A DNA stretch of 64,000 nucleotides, from contig DASSUI010000056.1 in the NCBI GenBank assembly GCA_035707105.1, positions 30,869-94,868 of the forward strand, written 5' to 3'. The position numbers and the translations under genes were made by a program. A model generated the notes under the pieces. That model was not told the origin of the DNA. It saw nothing but the letters and a program-made list of their open reading frames with translations, and did no database searches. Numbering within the stretch: position 1 is the stretch's first letter; the number at the start of each line of letters is the position of its first letter. Shown in pieces: positions 16,768 to 24,075 of the stretch. This DNA comes from JACDAN01 sp035707105 (GTDB lineage Bacteria > Actinomycetota > Thermoleophilia > Gaiellales > Gaiellaceae).

Positions 16768-16912
16768 TTAAGAAAGAAAAGGTTGTAGTAGCAGTAGGGA
16801 GTGTGAATCCCGGGGAAGACGGCGCGATCCCGCGCTGCAAGCGGGATTCGGCTGGGGATGGCCGTTGGGGGGAACTGCCCGGTTTGAACAGGGTCTCACG
16901 GCCGGCGTCACG

Positions 16913-16921
16913 GTGTCCACA
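16913..16921 (+). other. DnaA box candidate downstream of dnaA
   Basis: GTGTCCACA differs at one position from TTGTCCACA. It lies in the 157-bp dnaN-dnaA intergenic space, just past the dnaA stop. A second DnaA-binding region at this site is known in some bacteria. A single box is weak evidence on its own. Confidence 0.45.
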
Positions 16922-16924
16922 GTT

Positions 16925-18274
16925 CTACCCGACCTGCTTGATGCGCGCGGTCAACTCTTGCACGAGGTTGTACACAGAGCGATCCTCCCGAATCAGACGC
17001 GCGATCTTCGAGGTGGCGTGGATGACGGTCGTGTGGTCGCGGCCGCCGAAGTGCCTACCGATGCGCGGGAGAGAGGAGTCGGTGAGCTCGCGCGAGAGGT
17101 ACATCGCGACCTGGCGGGGATAGACGATGTTCTGCGAGCGGCGGTCGCCGATCAGTTCCTCCTTGGAGAGACCGAAGCGCTCGGAGACCTCGTCCTGGAT
17201 CCGCTCGATCGACACCTGCGGCGCCTCGCCTTGTGGGAACACGTCGCGCAGAACGTCCTGGGCGAGGTCGACCGTCATCGAACGACCGGTGAGCGACGAG
17301 AAGGCTACGACCCGCGTGAGCGCCCCCTCGAGCTCCCGGATGTTCGTCGAGACACGTCCGGCGATGAAGGTCAGGAGCTGCGAGTCCTGGACGTCGATGC
17401 CGTCCGTGCGCGCCTTCTTCTGGAGGATTGCGATCCGCGTCTCGAGGTCGGGCGGCTGGATGTCGGTCATCAGTCCCCACTCGAACCGGGAGCGCAGGCG
17501 CTGCTCGAGCGTCGCGATCTGGCGCGGCGGGCGGTCCGAGGAGATGACGATCTGCTTCCCCGCCTCGTAGAGCGTGTTGAAGGTGTGGAAGAACTCCTCC
17601 TGGATGCGCTCCTTGTGCTCGAGGAACTGGATGTCGTCGATGAGGAGCACGCCGAAGGTGCGGTAGCGCTGCTTGAACCCCTCGATCCGCTTGTCGCGGA
17701 GCGAGTTGATGAAGTCGTTCATGAAGCGCTCGCTCGTCACGTAACAGACTGAGAAGTCGTGCGAGTGTTCGCCGATGTAGTGGCCGATCGCCTGGAGCAG
17801 GTGCGTCTTCCCGAGTCCGGTGCCCCCGTAGATGAAGAGCGGGTTGTACGCCTGGGCCGGCGCCTCGGCGACAGCGAGCGCGGCGGCGTGGGCGAAACGG
17901 TTCGACGAACCGATGACGAACGAGTCGAACGTGTACTTCTCGTTCAGTCCCTCGATCCGCGGCGGCTCGGTGACCTCGAGCTGCGGCTCCGGCCCGTCGC
18001 CGTGGGCCTCGGCCTGTCGGACCGAGAGGTCGATCCGTCGCTGCTCCCCGGTCGAGTCACGGACCGCCGCGTCGATCAGGCCGAGGAAGTGGCTCTCGAT
18101 CCACTCGCGGGTGAAGTCGTTCGGGACGGCCAGCACGAACGACTCGTCCGACAGGTCGATCCCCTCCGCCTCCGAGAACCAGGTGCGGTAGGTCTTGTCG
18201 TTGAGCGCCGCTCGCAGCCGCTCCGAAACCTCGGTCCACAGATCCTCTGCAGTGAGCAACTGCTGTCGCTCCAC
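16925..18274 (-). CDS. dnaA: chromosomal replication initiator protein DnaA
   Basis: A 449-residue initiator with all four domains: domain I (WTEVSERLRAAL), a short linker, the AAA+ domain with Walker A GGTGLGKT (about 150) and Walker B LLIDDIQF, and the DNA-binding domain with the signature GRDHTTVIHA. It binds DnaA boxes and opens oriC. The GTG start has GGGAGGA 11 nt upstream. An upstream promoter-like pair (TTGAAC, 17 nt, TATGCT) is seen in the origin region. Confidence 0.97.
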   Translation of the reverse strand: MERQQLLTAEDLWTEVSERLRAALNDKTYRTWFSEAEGIDLSDESFVLAVPNDFTREWIESHFLGLIDAAVRDSTGEQRRIDLSVRQAEAHGDGPEPQLEVTEPPRIEGLNEKYTFDSFVIGSSNRFAHAAALAVAEAPAQAYNPLFIYGGTGLGKTHLLQAIGHYIGEHSHDFSVCYVTSERFMNDFINSLRDKRIEGFKQRYRTFGVLLIDDIQFLEHKERIQEEFFHTFNTLYEAGKQIVISSDRPPRQIATLEQRLRSRFEWGLMTDIQPPDLETRIAILQKKARTDGIDVQDSQLLTFIAGRVSTNIRELEGALTRVVAFSSLTGRSMTVDLAQDVLRDVFPQGEAPQVSIERIQDEVSERFGLSKEELIGDRRSQNIVYPRQVAMYLSRELTDSSLPRIGRHFGGRDHTTVIHATSKIARLIREDRSVYNLVQELTARIKQVG

Positions 18275-18315
18275 GCTGGCTGTCGATCCTCCCTCGCGCT
18301 GCCGGAAAGAGGGCG

Positions 18316-18344
18316 AGCATAGCAGCGTCCGAGAGCGCGTTCAA
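18316..18344 (-). promoter_or_regulatory. dnaA promoter (TTGAAC - 17 nt - TATGCT)
   Basis: On the minus strand TTGAAC (18344-18339) is separated by 17 nt from TATGCT (18321-18316). This is a near-consensus housekeeping promoter giving a leader of about 35 nt that contains the GGGAGGA ribosome binding site of dnaA. Confidence 0.55.
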
Positions 18345-18426
18345 AGCCTTCGTCGGACACGTCCAGACGCCGAAAAAGGAGCGAATTTGCAGGCATTTTC
18401 CTCCCGTCCCCAGGACGCTCCACAGG

Positions 18427-18435
18427 TGTGGAAAG
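18427..18435 (-). other. DnaA box-like 9-mer
   Basis: TGTGGAAAG on the plus strand reads CTTTCCACA on the minus strand, a close relative of the DnaA box TTATCCACA. It lies in the rpmH-dnaA origin region. Confidence 0.4.
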
Positions 18436-18501
18436 TGGCCCGGCCCGGCGTGTATTCACCGGAGAAAACACCCAACTCGCAGGACGTTTTCGCGGCGCGT
18501 G

Positions 18502-18524
18502 TTGTCCACACAGGCTGTGGACAA
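18502..18524. other. inverted pair of DnaA boxes
   Basis: TTGTCCACA (18502-18510) and TGTGGACAA (18516-18524) are perfect inverted copies separated by 5 nt (CAGGC). TTGTCCACA is a common actinobacterial DnaA box. The pair ends about 20 nt upstream of the rpmH -10 hexamer, so DnaA binding could affect rpmH transcription. Confidence 0.75.
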
Positions 18525-18545
18525 GCTCGTATGCAGCCGGCTCTC

Positions 18546-18551
18546 TATACT
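18546..18551 (+). promoter_or_regulatory. rpmH -10 hexamer
   Basis: TATACT fits the -10 consensus in five of six positions and lies 46 nt before the rpmH GTG. A TGGACA that resembles a -35 is part of the upstream DnaA box, but at 22 nt the spacing is long. Confidence 0.4.
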
Positions 18552-18597
18552 GGCGCCGCGCCACTCGGGGCGCACCCCTCTTCTCCCCACTCGACTC

Positions 18598-18732
18598 GTG
18601 AAACGGACCTACCAGCCCAACGTGCGTAGACGGAAGCGGCGCCACGGCTTCCGGCAGCGGATGGCCTCCAAGGCGGGCCGTGCGATCCTCAAGCGCCGCC
18701 GTGCACGCGGCCGGAAGCGCCTCTCCGCCTAG
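18598..18732 (+). CDS. rpmH: 50S ribosomal protein L34
   Basis: A 44-residue, strongly basic protein beginning MKRTYQPNVRRRKRRHGF, the standard L34 opening. The GTG start is chosen because it gives the normal family length. It is the first gene of the rpmH-rnpA-yidD-yidC operon, transcribed away from oriC. The upstream part of the open frame overlaps the promoter and is not coding. Confidence 0.96.
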   Translation: MKRTYQPNVRRRKRRHGFRQRMASKAGRAILKRRRARGRKRLSA

Positions 18733-18751
18733 CGGGCCTCGCCCCGCCGCC

Positions 18752-19102
18752 GTGCAACGCCGCAACCGCCTCTCCCGCTCGCGCGACTTCGACACCGTCT
18801 ACCGGCACGGCCGGTCGGTGTCCACGCGCTACCTCGTTCTCTATCGATTCGACCGCGACGACGACCAGGGAGGCGACGTGCGGCTGGGCATCGCCGTGCC
18901 GAAGAAGATCGGGACTGCCGTGACGCGGAACCGGATCAAGCGACGGCTGCGGGAGAGTTGGCGCGAGCTGCTTCCAGAGGTCGCATCCGGGACGGACTAC
19001 GTGCTCCTCGTGCGCGCGCCGCTCGCGGAAGCCGAGGAGAGCCGCGGCGCAGACTGGATTCGGGAGCGGCTCGAAGAGGTCCTCGGAAAGGCCCGCGCGT
19101 GA
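18752..19102 (+). CDS. rnpA: ribonuclease P protein component
   Basis: A 116-residue basic protein that helps the RNase P RNA mature tRNA 5' ends. It opens with RNRLSRSRDFDTVYRHGRS and has the signature RNRIKRRLRE. The GTG start is 19 nt after the rpmH stop and gives the family length. The last codons overlap the yidD start as GTGA. Confidence 0.95.
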   Translation: MQRRNRLSRSRDFDTVYRHGRSVSTRYLVLYRFDRDDDQGGDVRLGIAVPKKIGTAVTRNRIKRRLRESWRELLPEVASGTDYVLLVRAPLAEAEESRGADWIRERLEEVLGKARA

Positions 19103-19326
19103 GGTACGTCGCGATCGCGGGCGTCTATGCCTATCGCTACACGCTCGGGGCCATCTTCCCGGCGACCTGCAAGTACCACCCGTCCTGCTCGCAGTACGCG
19201 ATCGACGCGCTGCGGCGGTACGGGCTCGTGCGAGGCACGGTCCTCGCCGGCTGGCGGCTTCTCCGCTGCAATCCGTGGAGCCACGGCGGTGTCGACAAGA
19301 TCGAGGACCAGCGACTGTTCCGATGA
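19099..19326 (+). CDS. yidD: membrane protein insertion efficiency factor YidD
   Basis: A 75-residue YidD-family protein with the conserved cysteines in CKYHPSCSQYA and the end RCNPWSHGGVD. The family helps YidC-dependent membrane insertion at the inner face of the membrane. It starts with GTG overlapping the rnpA stop, and its TGA overlaps the yidC ATG. Confidence 0.93.
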   Translation: MRYVAIAGVYAYRYTLGAIFPATCKYHPSCSQYAIDALRRYGLVRGTVLAGWRLLRCNPWSHGGVDKIEDQRLFR

Positions 19327-20162
19327 TCGGGTTCCTGTCGATCCTGACGCCGATCGAGGACGTCCTCACGTGGGCGCTCGAGTGGCTGCACACGACCCTC
19401 GGCTTCACCTGGGCCTGGTCGATCGTCGCGCTGACGATCTCCGTCCGGATGCTGCTCGTCCCGCTGACGGTCAAGCAGATCCATTCCATGCAGCGGATGC
19501 AGGAGCACCTGCCGGAGATGAAGGCGATCCAGAAGCGCTACAAGCACGACCGGCGCAAGCAGAACGAGGAGCTGATGAAGTTCTACCGGGAGAACGAGAT
19601 CAACCCGGCGTCCTCGTGTCTCCCGGTGATCCCGCAGATTCCCATCTTCTTCGCCCTCTACTTCGTGCTCCGCGACTTCGACGAGGAGATCTTCCCGAAG
19701 TACCCGAAGTCCGAGCTCGGCTGGCTCGACTTCGTCCCGAACATCACGGCCAACATCACCGACCACTGGTCGGGCTACGTGCTGCTCGGCGTGTACGTGG
19801 CGAGCCAGGTGGCCTCCACGTGGTTCATGCCGACACAGAGCAAGGGTCAGCGCGTGATCTTCCTGGTCCTTCCCTTCGTCTTCATGCTCTTCATCCTCAA
19901 CCCTCCCGGCGGGACGACCTTCCCCGTCGGCCTGCTCATCTACTGGATGACGACGAACCTCTGGACGGTCGGACAGGGAATCGTCACCCGCGGGTTGCGA
20001 CAGCAGACGATGCCGCCGCCGCCGAAGCGGTCGTCGCGGACGCCCCCGAAGGAGGAGCGGGCCGACGGCGGGACTCCCGCCGAGGCGGAGGAGGAGGAGG
20101 CGAAGCCGACGGGCCAGCCGCGGCGCGTCAAGCGCAAGCGCAAGCGGGGCGCTCGCCGGTGA
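19323..20162 (+). CDS. yidC: membrane protein insertase YidC/OxaA
   Basis: A 279-residue insertase of the short Gram-positive type without a large periplasmic domain. Membrane segments lie near residues 24-45, 95-120, 150-170, 180-200 and 205-225. SIVALTISVRMLLVPLTVKQ carries the conserved arginine of the hydrophilic groove. The C-terminal tail is very basic (RRVKRKRKRGARR), a feature that helps ribosome contact in such proteins. Coupled on both sides by 4-nt overlaps. Confidence 0.95.
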   Translation: MIGFLSILTPIEDVLTWALEWLHTTLGFTWAWSIVALTISVRMLLVPLTVKQIHSMQRMQEHLPEMKAIQKRYKHDRRKQNEELMKFYRENEINPASSCLPVIPQIPIFFALYFVLRDFDEEIFPKYPKSELGWLDFVPNITANITDHWSGYVLLGVYVASQVASTWFMPTQSKGQRVIFLVLPFVFMLFILNPPGGTTFPVGLLIYWMTTNLWTVGQGIVTRGLRQQTMPPPPKRSSRTPPKEERADGGTPAEAEEEEAKPTGQPRRVKRKRKRGARR

Positions 20163-20848
20163 CCGACGAGCTCACCGTCGAGGCGACGGGCGAGACGGTG
20201 GGCGAGGCGAAGTGGGCCGCGCTCCGGGAGCTCGAGCGGCTGAATCCTGGACTCGACAAGAGCGCCGTGCGGTTCCAGGTGGTCTCCGAGGGTGAGCGCG
20301 GGCTCCTCGGCGTCGGATACACGCCGGCGCGCGTGGTCGCCAGCGTCGAAGCCGACGGCGGCGCGCCGCTCGAAGAGGAGACGGAGCCGCCCTCCGACGA
20401 GAGCGAGCTCGCCGCGCTCGTCCGCGAGCTCGTCACCCGGATCACGAGCGGCATAGGTATCCAGTGCCGCGTCGACGTGCACGAGCGCCAGGATGCCGTG
20501 GTCGCTACGTGCTCCGGTCGCGACCTGGGGCTCCTGATCGGGCGCCACGGCCAGACGATCGACGCGGTGCAGTACCTCGTGAACGCGATCCTGGCACGCC
20601 GGCTCCCGGGCACTCCGGCGATCGTCGACGCCGCCGGCTATCGGGCGAGGCGGGAGGCCTCGTTGAGCGCCATGGCGCGCCGCGCGGCCGAGGAGGCGCT
20701 CAGCCGCGACGACCGAGTCTCGCTCGAGCCGATGACCGCGGTCGAGCGGAAGATCATCCACCTCGAGCTCAAGGACATGGACGGTGTCGAGACGACGAGC
20801 GAGGGGACCGAGCCGAATCGCTTCGTCGTCGTCTTCCCGGCTCCTTGA
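20159..20848 (+). CDS. khpB: KH/R3H-domain RNA-binding protein KhpB (Jag)
   Basis: A 229-residue protein with a Jag_N domain (ETVGEAKWAALRELERL, GLLGVGYTPA), a KH domain containing LLIGRHGQTIDAVQYL (about 125) and a C-terminal R3H domain (EPMTAVERKIIHLELK). The family binds RNA, pairs with KhpA and affects cell elongation and division. It usually follows yidC, as here (GTGA overlap). Confidence 0.93.
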   Translation: MTDELTVEATGETVGEAKWAALRELERLNPGLDKSAVRFQVVSEGERGLLGVGYTPARVVASVEADGGAPLEEETEPPSDESELAALVRELVTRITSGIGIQCRVDVHERQDAVVATCSGRDLGLLIGRHGQTIDAVQYLVNAILARRLPGTPAIVDAAGYRARREASLSAMARRAAEEALSRDDRVSLEPMTAVERKIIHLELKDMDGVETTSEGTEPNRFVVVFPAP

Positions 20849-21419
20849 CGACTGGCTCGGCGCCGTTCTCGCGACGCCCGGCCTGACGTCGATTCGCGAC
20901 CCCGCCGAGGCGCGGCGAATGCTGCTCGAGGACAGCGTTCGCGGGGTGGAGGTCCTGGAAGAGCTGGACGGGCCGATCGTCGACGTCGGTTCGGGCGGCG
21001 GCGCGCCGGGGATTCCGCTGGCCGCGGCGCTGCCCGATCGCGAGGTCACCCTGCTCGAGGCGGAACGGCGCAAGGCCGACTTCCTGGAGGGCTGGTGCGA
21101 GCGGCTGCCGAACCTCCGCGTCGTCCGGGGCCGAGCCGAAGAGCAGGAGACCGATCAGTACGGCGTCGCGGTGGCGAAGGCGCTCGCGCAGCCGCCCGTG
21201 GCTGCCGAGTGGCTGTTGCCGCTCGTTAGGCCCGGGGGCTCTGCCGTCCTGTGGACCGGCCCGAGCGCCGATCTCGACGCCGTGGCTCGGGTGGCCTCGT
21301 TGCTCGGCGGCGCCGAGCCGGAGGACCGGAACGGCCTGGTCGTGATCCGGAAGCTCGGGCCTACGCCGGAGGGCTTCCCGCGCCGTCCGGGGACGGCCAG
21401 GAAACGTCCGTTGGCCTGA
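20784..21419 (+). CDS. rsmG: 16S rRNA m7G527 methyltransferase RsmG
   Basis: A 211-residue Rossmann methyltransferase with the SAM-binding motif VDVGSGGGAPGIPLA and AKALAQPPVAAEWLLPLV downstream. It methylates G527 of 16S rRNA. The only ATG/GTG/TTG start upstream of the conserved LLDDWLGAVLATPGL segment is GTG 20784, which overlaps khpB by 65 bp and adds about 18 poorly conserved residues. A less usual start closer to 20840 is possible. The end and product are secure; the start is not. Confidence 0.87.
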   Translation: MSRRRARGPSRIASSSSSRLLDDWLGAVLATPGLTSIRDPAEARRMLLEDSVRGVEVLEELDGPIVDVGSGGGAPGIPLAAALPDREVTLLEAERRKADFLEGWCERLPNLRVVRGRAEEQETDQYGVAVAKALAQPPVAAEWLLPLVRPGGSAVLWTGPSADLDAVARVASLLGGAEPEDRNGLVVIRKLGPTPEGFPRRPGTARKRPLA

Positions 21420-21424
21420 GTACC

Positions 21425-22186
21425 GTGGCTGGTGCTGTGGCCATCTACGCGCTTGCGAATCAGAAAGGCGGCGTCGGGAAGACGACGACGGCGGTCAACC
21501 TCGCCGCCTGTCTCGCCGAGGCGGGGGAGCCGACGCTCCTGATCGACCTGGACCCTCAGGCGAACGCGACCTCGGGGCTGGGCGAGCAGGCGAACGGCCA
21601 CTCGAGCTTCGACCTGCTGGACGGCGCGAGCGCCTTCGAGCTCGCCTCCCGGACGCGCTTCGCGAACCTGGAGCTGATTCCGGCGCGGAGCGACCTCGCC
21701 GGCGCGGCGGCGGAGCTCGTCCATTGCGGGAACGGGGAGCGCTTCCTCGCGGAGTCCCTCCAGGGCGTCTCCGACCGCTACCGATTCGTCTTCGTCGACT
21801 GTCCGCCGTCGCTGGGGCCGCTGACGGTAAATGCGCTGGCCGCGGCCGACCGCGTGCTCGTCCCGGTGCAGGCCGAGTACTACGCGCTCGAAGGCGTGGC
21901 GCAGCTCCTCGGCTCGATCGAGGCGGTCCGCGCCCGGCTCAACCCGAAGCTGACGATCGCCGGGCTGCTCCTCACCATGGTCGACGGCCGCACGAACCTC
22001 GCGGCCGACGTCGGCTCGGAGCTCGAGCGGCACTTCGGGCCGCTGCTCTTCCGGACCCGTGTCCCGCGGTCGGTCCGGATCGCCGAGGCGCCGAGCCACG
22101 GGCTGCCGGTGATCGCCTACGACCGCCGGTCGACCGGCGCGGACGCCTACTGGAAGGCGGCGATGGAGCTTGTCGAGCGCAGCTAG
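21425..22186 (+). CDS. parA: chromosome partitioning ATPase ParA
   Basis: A 253-residue ParA/Soj ATPase with the deviant Walker A KGGVGKTT near residue 16, DLDPQANAT (Walker A') and VFVDCPPS (Walker B). It forms a gradient on the nucleoid and moves ParB-parS complexes after origin duplication. GTG 21425 begins 5 nt after the rsmG stop; GTG 21437 is a possible alternative. Its end overlaps parB by 17 bp. Confidence 0.95.
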   Translation: MAGAVAIYALANQKGGVGKTTTAVNLAACLAEAGEPTLLIDLDPQANATSGLGEQANGHSSFDLLDGASAFELASRTRFANLELIPARSDLAGAAAELVHCGNGERFLAESLQGVSDRYRFVFVDCPPSLGPLTVNALAAADRVLVPVQAEYYALEGVAQLLGSIEAVRARLNPKLTIAGLLLTMVDGRTNLAADVGSELERHFGPLLFRTRVPRSVRIAEAPSHGLPVIAYDRRSTGADAYWKAAMELVERS

Positions 22187-23030
22187 CCCCCGGCGCGGCC
22201 TCGGCCGCGGGCTCGAGGTGCTGATGGGCGGGCAGCCCTCGGCCGAGCTGGCGACGCTCCCTGTCGACCTCGTCCACCCGAATCCTCGCCAGCCGCGCCG
22301 CCGCTTCGACCACGAGGCGACCGCCGGGCTCGCCGACTCGATCCGTGCACAGGGCGTCGTCCAGCCTGTCGTCGTCCGCTCACGGCGGGAGGGCGGCTAC
22401 GAGCTGATCGCCGGCGAGCGGCGCTGGCGCGCGGCGCGTGAGGCGGGCCTGACGACGATCCCCGCCGTCGTCCGGGAGAGCGGGGACCGCGAGGCGCTGC
22501 TCCTCGGGCTCGTGGAGAACGTCGCGCGCGAGCAGTTGTCGCCGGTGGAGGAGGCGCGAGCCTACGCCCTCCTGGTGGACGAGTTCGAGCTCGGCCTCGG
22601 CGAGATCGCCGACCAGGTCGGACGCTCGAAGCCGTCCGTCTCCAACAGGATGCGGCTCCTGGACCTCCCGGAGGACGTCCTGGCGATGCTCGAGCGGAAC
22701 GAGCTCAGCGAGGGGCACGCCCGCGCGGTGCTGGCGGTGCCGGACCACGAGGACCGGCGCAGGCTCGCCCGTGAGATCGTTCGGCGAGGCCTCTCGGTGC
22801 GCGAGGCCGAGCGCGCGGCCCGCTGGGCGGGTGCCCGCCGTAGGCCGCGGCGTTCGAGCCGCGCGCCGGCCGACCCGGTGCTCGCGGACCGTGCGCGCGT
22901 CGCCGCCGAGCGCCTGACGGGGCGGCAGGCCAGAGTTCGGAACGGCCGCCTCGAGATCGAGTTCGCCGACGACGCCGAGCTGGCCGAGATCGTAGAGACG
23001 CTCGAGACCGCGGTCGGCGAAATCAGCTAG
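22170..23030 (+). CDS. parB: chromosome partitioning protein ParB
   Basis: A 286-residue CTPase/DNA-binding protein. The opening RRGLGRGLEVLM is a typical ParA-contact helix. ENVAREQLSPVEEARAY and the preceding GERRWRAAR (CTP-binding box region) are present, and a helix-turn-helix (EIADQVGRSKPSVSNRMRL) should read parS. The TTG start overlaps parA. No perfect parS site was found in this window, so the sites probably lie outside it. Confidence 0.95.
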   Translation: MSSAASPRRGLGRGLEVLMGGQPSAELATLPVDLVHPNPRQPRRRFDHEATAGLADSIRAQGVVQPVVVRSRREGGYELIAGERRWRAAREAGLTTIPAVVRESGDREALLLGLVENVAREQLSPVEEARAYALLVDEFELGLGEIADQVGRSKPSVSNRMRLLDLPEDVLAMLERNELSEGHARAVLAVPDHEDRRRLAREIVRRGLSVREAERAARWAGARRRPRRSSRAPADPVLADRARVAAERLTGRQARVRNGRLEIEFADDAELAEIVETLETAVGEIS

Positions 23031-23050
23031 GCCGTAACCAGCGGCGGGGG

Positions 23051-23317
23051 GTGCCCGTTGTCCTTTTGATGCTCGGACTCTGGCAGCAGGACCTTGAGTG
23101 GCTCGAGGCGATCTCGCAGGACGAGGACGCCCGCGCCCTCTTCCTCCGTATGGCCGCGCTCTCGCAGGCCGGTCGGCTGGAGCCGTTCCTGACCGAGCTC
23201 GAGCGCGACGACGAGCTGGACGACCACACGAAGGGCACGGTCGCCGAGCTCGCCGGCGAGACCGCGTTCCTCCTCGCGGTCGCGGACTACCTGCGCGAGA
23301 CCGCCGCGCTCCACTAG
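23051..23317 (+). CDS. small acidic protein of unknown function
   Basis: An 88-residue protein with no motif I recognise. It is rich in Leu, Glu and Asp and predicted mostly helical (QDLEWLEAISQDEDARALFLRM, GTVAELAGETAFLLAVADYL). A G-rich stretch precedes GTG 23051; ATG 23069 is an alternative start giving MLGLWQQDLEWL. It follows parB by 20 nt on the same strand and may be co-transcribed. Codon use matches its neighbours, so it looks real. Confidence 0.6.
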   Translation: MPVVLLMLGLWQQDLEWLEAISQDEDARALFLRMAALSQAGRLEPFLTELERDDELDDHTKGTVAELAGETAFLLAVADYLRETAALH

Positions 23318-23338
23318 CAGGACGCCGCCTGCTTCGAG

Positions 23339-23391
23339 CTGGGGCAACCTCCCGGTTTCCCCAGACCCCTTCCACCGCCCGCTTCGCGGGC
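23339..23391. terminator. two GC hairpins between the parB operon and tRNA-Ile
   Basis: CTGGGG (23339-23344) pairs with CCCCAG (23359-23364), and GCCCGC (23377-23382) pairs with GCGGGC (23386-23391) across a TTC loop. They lie between convergent transcription units. No T-run follows either arm, so termination is plausible but not certain. Confidence 0.4.
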
Positions 23392-23404
23392 ATCGCATAC
23401 GCGA

Positions 23405-23478
23405 TGGGCGATCGTGGATTCGAACCACGGACCTCCGCCTTATCAGAGCGGCGCTCTAACCAACTGAGCTAATCGCCC
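23405..23478 (-). tRNA. tRNA-Ile (GAT anticodon)
   Basis: A 74-nt cloverleaf folds on the minus strand: acceptor GGGCGAT/ATCGCCC, D-arm GCTC...GAGC, anticodon loop CTGATAA (GAT), variable loop AGGTC, T-arm CGTGG/CCACG with TTCGAAT. The discriminator is A and CCA is not encoded. It stands alone, not inside an rRNA operon. Confidence 0.95.
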
Positions 23479-23489
23479 GCGAGACGGCG

Positions 23490-23495
23490 ATGGTA
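23490..23495 (-). promoter_or_regulatory. tRNA-Ile -10 hexamer
   Basis: TACCAT on the minus strand ends 11 nt before the tRNA 5' end, a normal distance for a tRNA promoter. No clear -35 is visible. Confidence 0.35.
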
Positions 23496-23556
23496 GCGCA
23501 CGCCCTGAACCAGGTTTCGCGGAGGAGCCCGGCGCTAACATCAGTCCGGGTCGCGC

Positions 23557-24054
23557 ATGCACGAGATGGTCATCTACGGCGTCAGCTTCGACTTGGTCGG
23601 CAAGCAGCCGATCGTCCTCCTCAAGACGGCGGACGGAAACAAGTTCCTCCCGATCTGGATCGGCCACTCCGAGGCGGCGGCGATCCTCATGAAGCTCCAG
23701 GGCGCCTCGACCCCGAGGCCGATGACTCATGACCTGCTCGCCGACGTGCTCGAGCAGCTGGACGCCGAGGTCGTCCGGATCACGGTGACCGAGCTCCGCG
23801 AGAACACGTTCTACGCGAGCATCACGGTGCAGCAGAACGGCTCCGAGCTCGAGATCGACTCTCGCCCGTCCGACGCGATCGCGATCGCCGTCCGGTCGGA
23901 CGCCCCGATCTTCGCCGCCGAGCGCGTGATCGAGGAGTCGGCGATCGAGTTCGAGGGCGAGGACGTGAACGAGGAAGAGATCGTCGACGAGTTCAAGAAG
24001 TTCCTCGACGACGTCTCCCCGGATCAGTTCGCCGTCGGCGAAGACGACAACTAG
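23557..24054 (+). CDS. bifunctional nuclease (BFN/DUF151) domain protein
   Basis: A 165-residue protein of the DUF151 family. The core includes KQPIVLLKTADGNKFLPIWIG, EAAAILMKLQG, RPMTHDLL and the hallmark SRPSDAIAIAVR. The C-terminal 40 residues are acidic (EFEGEDVNEEEIVDEF). BFN-domain proteins have been linked to nuclease activity, but a role in this organism is not known. ATG 23557 is used; ATG 23566 is also possible. The stop lies inside a hairpin shared with the convergent gene. Confidence 0.88.
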   Translation: MHEMVIYGVSFDLVGKQPIVLLKTADGNKFLPIWIGHSEAAAILMKLQGASTPRPMTHDLLADVLEQLDAEVVRITVTELRENTFYASITVQQNGSELEIDSRPSDAIAIAVRSDAPIFAAERVIEESAIEFEGEDVNEEEIVDEFKKFLDDVSPDQFAVGEDDN

Positions 24055-24075
24055 CCGCCGCTCGCCGGCGGCTAG
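24051..24075. terminator. bidirectional terminator-like hairpin containing both stop codons
   Basis: CTAGCCGCCG and CGGCGGCTAG form a 10-bp perfect stem with a short loop (CTCGC). The TAG of the BFN gene and the TAG of the convergent CPBP gene are each part of the stem. No T-tract follows, as is common in GC-rich genomes. Confidence 0.6.

Larger units (their letters stand above)
18275..18597. other. oriC region between dnaA and rpmH
   Basis: This 323-bp gene-free stretch between divergent dnaA and rpmH holds an inverted pair of DnaA boxes (18502-18524), a further box-like 9-mer TGTGGAAAG at 18427-18435, locally AT-rich patches around 18370-18400, the dnaA promoter and an rpmH -10 hexamer. 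The rpmH-dnaA interval is the standard origin location in GC-rich Gram-positives. The DNA unwinding element is not clear by eye. Confidence 0.8.
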
